Source of the DNA: Candidatus Pacearchaeota archaeon
Lineage (GTDB): Archaea > Nanobdellota > Nanobdellia > Pacearchaeales > GW2011-AR1
Direction: 5' to 3'
NCBI GenBank assembly: GCA_017609795.1
Contig: JAFCDH010000020.1
Coordinates: 25,166 to 37,106 of the forward strand
DNA length: 11,941 nt
In this document: one piece after another, positions 1 through 8,000 of the stretch
Position numbering within the stretch: the stretch's first letter is position 1
How the letters are laid out: every line of letters starts with the position of its first letter
Translations under genes and position numbers: made by a program
Notes under the pieces: generated by a model
Told to the model about the DNA's origin: nothing
The model's input: the letters and a program-made list of their open reading frames with translations, nothing else
The model's database searches: none

Positions 1-1805
1 ACTTTATAAGCTTTTAACCAAAATAATCTCCCTCTTTCACTAAATAATAATAATTGATCATGAGTAGAACAACTAATTATTTGTTTAACAAAATCTTCTG
101 TTGTTAATTCAGCACCAATAACCCCTTTACCTCCTCTTTTTTGCTCATTATAAACCCTAAATGGCATTCTTTTAATATATCCTTTATCAGTTATTGTAAT
201 AACAACATCTTTTTTCTGAACTAAATCTTTTTCAGCAATCTCTTTAACAGATTTAATAATAGTACTCCTTCTAGCATCACCATATGTTTTCTTTAACTCA
301 TTTAATTCTTTCTTAATTATCTTTAAAATTTCCTTTTCATCACCTAATATTTTCTTTAATTCCTTAATTTTTGTTAACAAATCTCTTTCTTCTTTTTTTA
401 ATTTTTCATGTTCTAAAGCAGTTAATTGTCTTAAAGTTAATTCTAAAACAGCATCTGCTTGTTTTTTAGTAAGTTTAAACTTTCTTTGTAAAGCATCATT
501 TGCTTCAAGAGCATTTTTACTTTTTTTAATAGTTTTTATAACTTCATCTAAATTTTTCAAAGCAATTAACAATCCTTTAACAATATGCTCTCTTGCTTCT
601 GCTTTTCTTAAATCATGTTCTATTCTTTTTCTAATTATTCTTCTTCTATATTTAATATAAACTTCAACTAATTGTTTAAGATTAAGTTGTCTTGGAATTC
701 CAGCAACAAGAGCAACTAAAACCGCATCAAATCTTGTTTGTAATTTAGTTGATTTATATAATCTATTTATTGTAAATTCAGGAGTTGTTCCTTTTTTCAA
801 ATCAATAACAATTCTTACTTTACCTTTATTACTTTCATCTCTCAAATCTTTAATATCTGGTAATTTCTTTTCACCAACAAGTAAAGCAATTTGCTTAATT
901 AAATCAGATTTATTAACCTGATATGGAATCTCAGTAATAACTATAGATTGCTTGTCTTTTTTAGCTTCAATTATTGTTTTCCCTCTTATAACAAAACCAG
1001 CTTTTCCATTTTCATATAATTCTTTTAAATTTTCTGCAACAATCTTTCCACCTGTAGGTAAATCAGGTCCTTGAATTATATTCATTAATTCTACTATTGT
1101 AGTTTTTGGTCTATCAATAACTCTTATAATCCCATCACAAACCTCATTTAAATTATGAGGAGGAATATTAGTAGTCATACCAACAGCTATTCCACTAGAT
1201 CCATTTATCAAAAGGTTTGGGACTTTTCCAGGTAAAACTACTGGTTCTTTAAGTGAATTATCAAAATTAGGAATAAATTTAACAGTTTCTTTATCAATAT
1301 CTTGTAATAATTCAACTGCTATTTTTGCAAGTTTTGCTTCTGTATATCTACTAGCAGCTGCACTTGCCCCATCAATTGAACCAAAATTTCCTTGTCCATG
1401 AACCAAAGGATATCTTAAACTAAAACTCTGAGCCATTCTCACCATAGCATCATAGATCGCCATATCTCCATGTGGATGGAATTTTCCCATAGTATCTCCT
1501 ACAATACGAGCACTCTTTTTTGTCATACCTTTTTCAAGCCCCATTGCTTTCATTGCATATAATATTCTACGATGTACTGGTTTTAATCCATCCTCAGCAC
1601 TAGGAAGCGCCCTTGAAACAATAACACTCATTGCATAATCAATATATGCTCTTTTCATTTCAGTACTAATCTCACTACCTACAACTCTATTTTCATCCAT
1701 ATCCCTAAGATTAAGTTCTTTTTTCTCAAGCTTCTCAGCATCTCCATTAGTTCCATTACTATTAGAGCGATTCTCTTTCAATTTTGGTTGTTTTTTTATC
1801 TCCAT
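1..1805 (-). CDS. gyrA: DNA gyrase subunit A, N-terminal ~601 residues (runs off window)
   Basis: GyrA breaks and rejoins DNA in the A2B2 gyrase that introduces negative supercoils. I translated from ATG at 1805; the frame stays open to base 1. A ~35-residue polar N-terminal extension precedes the conserved core (YIDYAMSVIVSRALP at ~54-68, then DGLKPVHRRILYAM). The catalytic tyrosine is Tyr154 in ASRYTEAKL. The helix that carries quinolone-resistance positions reads HPHGDMAIYD, so the residue equivalent to E. coli Ser83 is Met115, while Asp87 is kept (Asp119). The winged-helix/tower region and a long coiled coil follow. The last visible residues (CSTHDQLLLFSERGRLFWLKAYK) begin the C-terminal beta-pinwheel; the GyrA box is outside the window. 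The start lies one base after the gyrB stop (TAA A ATG), with GAGGTG inside the gyrB end as ribosome-binding site, so the two genes form a coupled operon. Archaeal gyrases are generally viewed as acquired from bacteria. Confidence 0.96.
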   Translation of the reverse strand, partial: MEIKKQPKLKENRSNSNGTNGDAEKLEKKELNLRDMDENRVVGSEISTEMKRAYIDYAMSVIVSRALPSAEDGLKPVHRRILYAMKAMGLEKGMTKKSARIVGDTMGKFHPHGDMAIYDAMVRMAQSFSLRYPLVHGQGNFGSIDGASAAASRYTEAKLAKIAVELLQDIDKETVKFIPNFDNSLKEPVVLPGKVPNLLINGSSGIAVGMTTNIPPHNLNEVCDGIIRVIDRPKTTIVELMNIIQGPDLPTGGKIVAENLKELYENGKAGFVIRGKTIIEAKKDKQSIVITEIPYQVNKSDLIKQIALLVGEKKLPDIKDLRDESNKGKVRIVIDLKKGTTPEFTINRLYKSTKLQTRFDAVLVALVAGIPRQLNLKQLVEVYIKYRRRIIRKRIEHDLRKAEAREHIVKGLLIALKNLDEVIKTIKKSKNALEANDALQRKFKLTKKQADAVLELTLRQLTALEHEKLKKEERDLLTKIKELKKILGDEKEILKIIKKELNELKKTYGDARRSTIIKSVKEIAEKDLVQKKDVVITITDKGYIKRMPFRVYNEQKRGGKGVIGAELTTEDFVKQIISCSTHDQLLLFSERGRLFWLKAYK

Positions 1806-1806
1806 T

Positions 1807-3703
1807 TTAAATATCCACCTCTGCAATATTTGCATTTGTTTCAATAAATTTTCTTCTAGGACCTACAACATCTCCCATTAACATTGTAAATGTTTCATCA
1901 GCTAATACAGCATCTTCCATATTTATTTTCTTTAATATTCTTGTTTTAGGATTCATAGTTGTATTCCATAATTGTTCAGCATTCATTTCACCTAAACCTT
2001 TAAATCTCTGAACATCTGCTTTACCGCCAAGCTTGTTTACTAATCTTTTTAACTCATTATCAGAATAAACATAATAATCTTTCTTTTTTCTTACTCTATA
2101 TAAAGGACTTACTGCAACATAGATATTTCCATTTTCAATTAATTCAGGAACATATCTAAAAAAGAATGTCAAAAGTAAAGTAGAAATGTGTTGCCCATCA
2201 ACATCTGCATCTGTCATAATCACTACTTTACCATACCTCAACTTATCAAGATTAAAATTTTCTTTAACACCAGTTCCAATAGCAGTAATTAAATTAATAA
2301 TTTCTTCTGAACTCAATGCTTTTGTAGGATTTGATTTTTCTACATTAAGAATTTTACCTTTTAATGGTAAAATTGCCTGAAATTCTCTATTTCTACCATC
2401 CACAGCAGTTCCTGCTGCAGAATCTCCTTCAACAATATATAATTCTGTTCTTTCTGTTTTTTTACTAGAACAATCAGCAAGTTTTCCAGGAAGCCCTGAT
2501 AAACCTCCAATAGCAGACTTTCTTCTAACTAAATCTCGGGCTTTTTTAGCAGCAGCCCTTGCCTTAGAGCTTGCAACAGCTTTTTGAGCAATTTTATTTG
2601 CAATACTAGGATTTTCCTCTAAAAATTCAGATAAAGCAGTATAAACCATTGAATCAACAACACCTTTCATCTCAGAATTACCAAGCTTAGTTTTTGTCTG
2701 CCCTTCAAATTGAGGGTCTTTCATCTTTAAACTAATAATTGAAGTAATTCCTTCTCTAACATCATTACCTTCAATCTTAATATTTTTTAATAGATTCTTT
2801 TTATTTGCATAATCATTAATAACTCTTGTCAAAGCAGTTTTAAAACCAGAAATATGAGTTCCCCCTTCTGTTGTATTAATTGTATTTACAAATCCAAAAA
2901 TATTTTCATTATAACTATCAGTATATTGTATAGCAACATCTATAACATTATCTCCAACCTTTTTTTTAAAATAAATTGGTTTATGCAATTGAGTTTTAGA
3001 TTTATTAATATGTTTAACAAATTCCATTAATCCTCCTTCATAATGAAAAATTTCTTTTTTACCTGTTTTTTCATCTTTTAAAATAATTTTAACAACAGGA
3101 TTTAAAAAAGCAACTTCTTGCAATCTTTTCTTTAAATAATTAAAATCAAATTCAAGTGTAGAAAAGATCGCAGGGTCTGGATAAAAAGTAATCTCTGTTC
3201 CCTGTTCATTTTTTCCAACCCTTCCAAGAGTTTTCATTGCATAAATCGGCTTACCAATTTTATACTCTTGTTTATACTTTCCCCCATCTCTTTTAATAAT
3301 TGCAATTAATCTAATAGATAAGGCATTTACAACACTAACTCCAACTCCATGTAATCCACCTGAAACTTCATAAGCAGATTTTTCAAACTTTCCACCTGCA
3401 TGAAGCTTAGTAAGTGCTATTTCAAGTGCTGGTTTTTTATAAATAGGATGTTTTCCAACAGGAATTCCTCTTCCATCATCTATTACAGTTAATCCACCAT
3501 CTTTTCTAATTATAATCTGAACACTTGTACAAAATCCTGCTAAACATTCATCAATAGAATTATCAACAACTTCATGAACACAATGATGTAATCCATCTTT
3601 GCCTGTTCCACCTATGTACATTGCGGGGACGCCTCCTGACTCCCTCAAGACCTTCAAGCACTTTTATCTGTGCTGCTTTGTAACTCTTCTTATTAGTTAC
3701 CAT
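1807..3703 (-). CDS. gyrB: DNA gyrase subunit B, with +1 frameshift near codon 26
   Basis: GyrB is the ATPase and TOPRIM subunit of gyrase. The true N-terminus starts at ATG 3703 and reads MVTNKKSYKAAQIKVLEGLEGVRRRP. This matches the family pattern (Y...QIKVLEGLEAVRKRP), including the N-terminal arm tyrosine (Tyr8) that contacts ATP in the partner subunit. It is one base out of frame with the body, which resumes AMYIGGTGKDGLHH at 3624. The shift is at CCCC, 3625-3628. With the shift the protein is 631 aa, normal for short GyrB. In restored numbering: GHKL ATPase Glu44 and Asn48 in HEVVDNSIDE, DDGRGIP at 75-81, GGLHGVGVS at ~115-123, lysine of the QTK loop at ~334-336, TOPRIM EGDSAAG at 425-431 and DADVDG at 498-503, and QRFKGLGEMN at ~565-574. 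A TTG at 3657 opens the body frame but reads the conserved N-terminal codons in the wrong frame. ATG 3621, preceded by AGGAGG, could start a version lacking the arm. Sequence error, programmed frameshift and real lesion are all open. Confidence 0.93.
3625..3637 (-). promoter_or_regulatory. Candidate +1 frameshift site in gyrB (AGG AGG CGT CCC C)
   Basis: In the upstream frame the codons are AGG AGG CGT CCC CGC AAT. A proline tRNA on CCC can slip one base onto the overlapping CCC and restore GCA ATG TAC (A-M-Y). The order is a Shine-Dalgarno-like AGGAGG, three bases, a slippery P-site codon, then a poorly used codon (CGC). The RF2 gene prfB has the same geometry (AGGGGG, UAU, CUU, UGA). Without slippage the upstream frame ends at a TGA about 17 codons on. 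AGGAGG is also 10 bases before ATG 3621, so it could serve internal initiation. The layout is seen; its function is inferred, and an extra C from sequencing or assembly would look identical. Confidence 0.4.
3626..3703 (-). other. Replacement (recoded) GyrB N-terminal coding segment
   Basis: This segment encodes GyrB residues 1-26 and sits between the endonuclease ORF and the gyrB body. It duplicates the GyrB N-terminus fused to the endonuclease at 4655-4581. Over the shared core QIKVLEGLEGVRR (13 residues) the proteins are identical, but 11 of 13 codons differ (for example CAA/CAG, GTA/GTG, TTG/CTT, TTA/CTT, GTA/GTC). The flanking residues also differ (MQENKSKYKVV against MVTNKKSYKAA). Codons CTT, GTC, CGT, CCC and GCA make it less A/T-biased than the rest of gyrB, and ordinary codon use resumes at about 3600. 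I infer that it was brought in by the mobile element, from another lineage or after strong synonymous divergence. Confidence 0.8.
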
Positions 3704-4655
3704 TCTTAGAGACTCCAATTTTATATATCATAGATTGTGGAATAAAAGGTTTAATTATCTTTATTAATCTTTGTGTATCTTCTTTTTTAAATCTCAAATA
3801 ATAATATTTATTATCCCTAAATCCAATTGTTGGACTTAAATTAAATTTTTTCTCAAAAAAATTTTTAATTAACTTATGTTCTTCAAAACTAAAAGAATTT
3901 GTGCATAAAATAATATAATCTTGCGTAGTACTATAACTTCCATCATCACAAATCCAAATTGCTAAACTTCTTGGATTCAAATGATTAAAAATCTCTTGAA
4001 TAATTATTTTTTTACCACCCTTATAAAACAAATTTCTATAATAATTAAAAACAGGATGAGTCCTAGTAGCTAAACAAATCATATTTACTTCTCTTTCATT
4101 AATTACTCTCTTTCTTTCGCAAAATTCAGAAATATTAAACTCACTTAACAAATCAAATTTCCAATTTATATAATCTTTTTGTTTAATTGAGTGAGCAACT
4201 CTAAAACAAGAATTAAGTTCTCTTTGTCTTATACTAGCATCTCCTAATAAACTTCCAATAATTAAATCATGTTCTTCTTGAGTTACTAATATAAAAGGAT
4301 TTTTCTGAATATCTTGATTCCATCTTCTAACAAGTTTAATTAAGTTTCTTGCAGAAATATTATAAATATCATGTTTTTTAGAAAACAAAATTAATTCTCT
4401 ATCTGTTCTTAAACTTGCTAATATTCCTGCCTTACTTTTTTGAAGATTAGGAAAAAAAGATAAAATTCTTCCCTCATAAACAGCAGATTTAAGAATTCTT
4501 GGCCTTATTTTTAACTCATTAGATAATATTAAAATATCTCCTTTTTTCTTTATTCTCTTTGAAAGTTCAACTACATCAAACTTCCTTCTTACCCCTTCTA
4601 AACCCTCCAATACCTTAATTTGTACTACTTTATATTTTGATTTATTTTCTTGCAT
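3693..4655 (-). CDS. LAGLIDADG homing endonuclease fused to a GyrB N-terminus
   Basis: This 320-aa protein probably cuts intron-less or element-less gyrB alleles to drive its own copying. It has two LAGLIDADG motifs: LIIGSLLGDA (131-140, acidic Asp139) and LAIWICDDGS (231-240, Asp237/Asp238). That is the architecture of a single-chain, pseudo-symmetric enzyme of the LAGLIDADG DNA endonuclease type. Residues 1-25 are GyrB (YKVVQIKVLEGLEGVRR), so it starts at the native gyrB start codon behind the native promoter. Residues 26-120 match nothing I recognise; two helix-turn-helix-like stretches (about 46-62 and 88-112) may bind DNA. The ORF ends in TAA overlapping the ATG of the replacement gyrB start (ATGGTAACTAA), so gyrB translation is probably coupled to it. 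GGAG inside its last codons is a ribosome-binding site for gyrB. No intein ends and no room for a group I intron core are seen. Both acidic residues are present, so it may be active. Confidence 0.88.
   Translation of the reverse strand: MQENKSKYKVVQIKVLEGLEGVRRKFDVVELSKRIKKKGDILILSNELKIRPRILKSAVYEGRILSFFPNLQKSKAGILASLRTDRELILFSKKHDIYNISARNLIKLVRRWNQDIQKNPFILVTQEEHDLIIGSLLGDASIRQRELNSCFRVAHSIKQKDYINWKFDLLSEFNISEFCERKRVINEREVNMICLATRTHPVFNYYRNLFYKGGKKIIIQEIFNHLNPRSLAIWICDDGSYSTTQDYIILCTNSFSFEEHKLIKNFFEKKFNLSPTIGFRDNKYYYLRFKKEDTQRLIKIIKPFIPQSMIYKIGVSKNGN
4581..4655 (-). other. Original GyrB N-terminus captured by the endonuclease ORF
   Basis: Residues 1-25 of the endonuclease ORF are a recognisable GyrB N-terminus ending at VRRK. 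Normal GyrB would continue RPxMYIGG, but here the reading passes directly into FDVVELSKR of the endonuclease. Codons are A/T-biased like the host genes (ATT, GTA, TTA, AGA). I take it to be the native first exon-like piece of gyrB left upstream of the insertion point, with the insertion near codon 24-25. Confidence 0.8.
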
Positions 4656-4670
4656 TTTGAATATTATTTT

Positions 4671-4699
4671 TTATTTATATCTCTATAAATCTTTAAGCT
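4671..4699 (-). promoter_or_regulatory. Archaeal promoter of the endonuclease-gyrB-gyrA operon
   Basis: The minus strand reads AGCTTAAAGATTTATAGAG followed by ATATAAATA. An A-rich BRE-like stretch precedes a TATA-like ATTTATAG about 30 bases upstream of ATG 4655, which would give a very short leader. The same element, nearly base for base, lies upstream of the 53-aa gene at 10268-10294. That recurrence supports a genuine promoter. Confidence 0.6.
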
Positions 4700-4732
4700 T
4701 TGTTATGAGTATTTCAATTTCATCATCTCCAT

Positions 4733-4753
4733 ATCGTCCTACGCTTATAAGAT
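4733..4753 (-). repeat. 21-base intergenic motif, copy 1
   Basis: On the minus strand the core is CTTATAAGCGTAGGA. It matches 8794-8814 at 18 of 21 positions, and TAATATT follows on the plus strand in both copies. CTTATAAG could act as a TATA element about 80-90 bases upstream of ATG 4655; alternatively it is a shared regulatory or repeat sequence. Confidence 0.45.
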
Positions 4754-4830
4754 TCTAATATTATTTTATTCTTATTATTTAGGAAAATTTAGATAGTTTT
4801 AACTAAACCCTCTTAAAATTTAGTAAATTT

Positions 4831-4867
4831 GTGACGTCCTCCCACACCTAAAGGTGTGGGCTTCCTC
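4831..4867 (+). mobile_element. Solitary IS200/IS605-like terminal hairpin
   Basis: The sequence is GTGACGTCCT, then a perfect 9-bp stem with a 2-base loop (CCCACACCT AA AGGTGTGGG, 4841-4860), then CTTCCTC. This hairpin with flanking CCT...CTTCCT is the type found near the ends of IS200/IS605-family elements in archaea. It is far more GC-rich than its surroundings. No TnpA or TnpB ORF lies in the window, so it is either a decayed end, a short non-autonomous element, or a reused structured RNA. The family assignment is from memory of the motif only. Confidence 0.5.
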
Positions 4868-5084
4868 AATATCTTTAATCATAATCAAGTTTTACACTTC
4901 TCATCTTTATCTCGTTATATTCATTAAGATAGTGATGTTGTTTGACTATCTCCTAAAGGAAGTATATATCTTTTACATTTATTAAAAATTTCCCTATATT
5001 TATAACATAAAAACTTTTTCATTTAAAAACCTTTCTGCCCAAATTTAAGGGTTTAAGCCCCTAATCTATTAGAATTCAAAAAAA

Positions 5085-8000
5085 TCACTTAAATAACTCC
5101 TTTGCTTTCCTCTCAATCTCCAAATCTAAATTAGCCTTCTTTTTTGCAAATTCTGCTTTTTTCATTTTAATTGCATCTTCTAATTTATCATCAAACTCAT
5201 CTTTTAATCTTCTTTTAATAATATTAGATTGTTTTGCAACAGCTGTTTTAACTGCCTCTTTCTTTTCTTTGTCTAATTTTTTCATTAATTGTTTTTTATA
5301 AACATTTTCACTTTTTCTTATTTTTCTAATTTCAGAATTTAACTGGTTTTTAATTCTTGAAACCATTGTTTTTTCTTTAGCAAGATTATTTTTAACTTTT
5401 TCAAGTCTTCTTTTTTCTTTATTCTTTTTTGTAACATGTTCTTTATGAACTTTTTTAATTTCTTGTGTTAAATGTTGATACATTCTATTATTTAATCTAA
5501 CCCTATGGGTAAAAATTTCATGGTCAAAATGCTTTCTTAAATCTCTTTTTTCCTTAATTAGTTTATCACCATAAGTTCTTTCTAAATTAATTCTATTAAA
5601 TTCAAATTCTCGTTTTAATTTCTCTTTTAAATCAGCAATTTTCTTTTTAGAAATCTTAACTTTTGCTTCTGCTTGCTTTTCTTTTAATTCTTTTTTCCTT
5701 TCAGCTGTCATTTGAGCTTTTAATTTATCATGTTTATCAGTTAATTTTTTAAGAATTTTTTCTTGTTTATCTTTTAATTCTTTTTTTTGTTTATCTAATC
5801 TTTTTTTCATTTCTGCATTAAGCCCACTAATTAAATCTGCTCTTTTCTTATTCAAAGAATCAATAATCTTATCTTCTCTTTGTTTTAATTCTTTTTCATG
5901 TTCATCTAATTTCCTCTTATTTTCAGATTCAAGTTTTTCCTTTAATTTCTTCTCTTTTTCTTCAAGTAATTGATTATGCCTCTTAATTTTTTGTTCTGAC
6001 AAAGTTTTTTCTCTTTCAATTCTCCTTTGTAACAATTTATTCTGAGCTTGAATTTTTCTTTTTAATTGTTTTTCTTTTTCTTTTAATAATGTCTTTTGCT
6101 TTTCTGAAGCTGTTTTTAATTTATTATGATCTTTTTCTAAAGATATTCTCTTTTCCCTAATCCTTGCTCTCAAATCCTTTTCTTCTTGTCTTAAAGCTTG
6201 ATTTTGCTGTTTAATTCTTTTATTAAGCTCTTCTTCTCTTTTAGCTAAAGATTTTCTCTTATCTTCTAATTTTGCTTTTAATTTATTATTTTCTCCAATT
6301 AACCATGCTTTTTCTTTACTTATCTTTTTAGAAGATTCAAAAGCAAGTTTTTTTCTTTCTTTAATTAACTCGTTATTTAATTTAAGTTCTAATTTAGATT
6401 TTAATCTTAGTCTAAAAGCTTTTAATCTTTTTGCAGAATTAGCAGAAAGTTTTGCTTTAAGTTGTTTTTTTTCTATTTCTAAATTTCTAATCACTTTAGA
6501 ATTTAACTTATCTTTTAACTTCTTTTCTTGTTGTTCTAATCTTTGAGAAGCTTCATATTGTTTTTTTGAAAGTCTTTCTGCTTTTTGTTTAAATGCTTCT
6601 AATTTTCTCTTTTCTTTTTCTTTTGATTCTTTTTTAGAAACATTAAAAAGAGCCTCCCTCTTTTTCTCTCGATTAATCTCTTCTTTTAATCTTTCATGTT
6701 CTTTAGACAAATCTAATAAAAACTTATCTTCTTTTTTTCTCAATGTTCTTTTTTTACTTGCTAATTCTTTCTCAGCTTTTTTATCTAAATCTCTTAATAT
6801 TTCTCTTTTTCTTTGTTCAAATTTCTTTAGTTTTTTCTCTGCTTCTTTTTGATGCACTTGTTTTTGTTCTAACAATTTTCTATTAAAATCAGATACTAAT
6901 TTTCTTCTTATTTTTTCTTCTTTTCCAGATAAAAATTCATCCTCTGTTTTTATTTTATGATTTAATTCTGTTTGTCTTGAATCAAGCAAATCCATTATTT
7001 GTTTGATTTCTGCTCTTGACGCCTCTTGTTTTGCTTTTAATATGCTTTTCTTTTTTTCTAAATCTACATCAACTTCTTTTTCTTTATTTTTTAACATTTC
7101 TTTTCTCTTTATAATCTCTGCTTCTAAATTATTCGCTCTGTTTTTCAAAAAATCTCTTTGTTTTCTTATTTCTGCTTTTGATTTTTCATCTTTTATTCTT
7201 AAAATATCTCTTTCTCTTTCTATTTGTTGAGAAGCTTGCAAAGCAAACTGCTTTCTTAATTTTTTTTCTATATCATCTAACTCTTTTGTTTTCTTTCTTT
7301 CTAAAAGTTCCTTAAGTCTCTTTTTTTCCTCAACAAACCCTTTATTTAATTTTTCTTCTAAATCTTTTTTAAGTTCTTCTCTTCTTTCAGCTAATTTCTT
7401 AGAAGCTTCTTTTCTAAGTTGTCTTTGAAGCTTATTTTTTCTTTTTCCTAAATCTTTAATCTCCTTTGAACTCATAAGAACTTTTAATCTGTCTTTTTCA
7501 TTAGTAATCTTTTTTAACATCTCTAAAGCAAGTTTCTTTTTTACTCTTGCTTGTTCTTTTTCTAATTCTTTTATTTTTGCCTTTTCATTTAATATTAATT
7601 TTTCTTCTTTTTCTTTTAATTTTCTTAAAGCTTCTCTTTCAAGTTTTTTCTTAAGAGTGTTTATTCTTTCTTTTAAAGCCTCATTAAATCTTTTTTTAAT
7701 TTCTTTTTCTAAACAAAACTTAACCTTATTTTCATATTTTTCATCAAATTTATTTTCTAAAGCCTGATATTTCAATTGAAAATCTTTTTTTCTCATCTTC
7801 AAATCTTCTTGAAGCTGTTGTTTGATTTCCAATTCTTTTCTTTTTAATTTATTTGATAATATAGACTTAATTTCTCTTAAAGTAAAATCAAACTTATCAT
7901 CTATCAAATAACTAACTCCTGGATCAATCCTACTTAATAATTCTTTTTTTTGCTTCTCCTCTTTTTTCTGTTGATTTAAAACCCCTCTAAGATCTTCCAA

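Larger units (their letters stand above)
4656..5084. other. 429-base intergenic region upstream of the gyrB operon
   Basis: No ORF with a recognisable product lies here. From left to right it holds the operon promoter (~4671-4699), a copy of a 21-base motif shared with 8794-8814, an IS200/IS605-like hairpin (4831-4867), and the T-rich 3' flank of the coiled-coil gene. That flank contains GGGTTTAAGCCC at ~5049-5060 and minus-strand T runs near 5010-5035, which could terminate transcription. The segment between 4870 and 5000 shows nothing I can name. Confidence 0.6.

Noticed and set aside
2186..2380. Plus-strand ORF of 64 codons
   Set aside because: It is antisense to the TOPRIM part of gyrB, with no recognisable motif or ribosome-binding site.
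3655..3657. TTG 3657 as the gyrB start
   Set aside because: It reads the conserved N-terminal codons out of frame (KVLRESGGV) and lacks the family N-terminus, while ATG 3703 gives a textbook one.
3629..4590. Group I or archaeal bulge-helix-bulge intron in gyrB
   Set aside because: Joining GTAAGAAGG to CCCGCAATG would give an in-frame VRRPAMY, so splicing cannot be fully excluded. But the bases between the endonuclease stop and the body code for a complete GyrB N-terminus, which leaves no room for a 3' catalytic core, and I saw no clear bulge-helix-bulge.
3693..4655. Intein in GyrB
   Set aside because: There is no Cys/Ser at the upstream junction (VRRK-FDVV), no intein splicing blocks, and the ORF ends in TAA before the gyrB body.
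7003..7230. Plus-strand ORF of 75 codons
   Set aside because: It is the F/S/L-rich antisense reading of lysine/glutamate codons in the coiled-coil gene.
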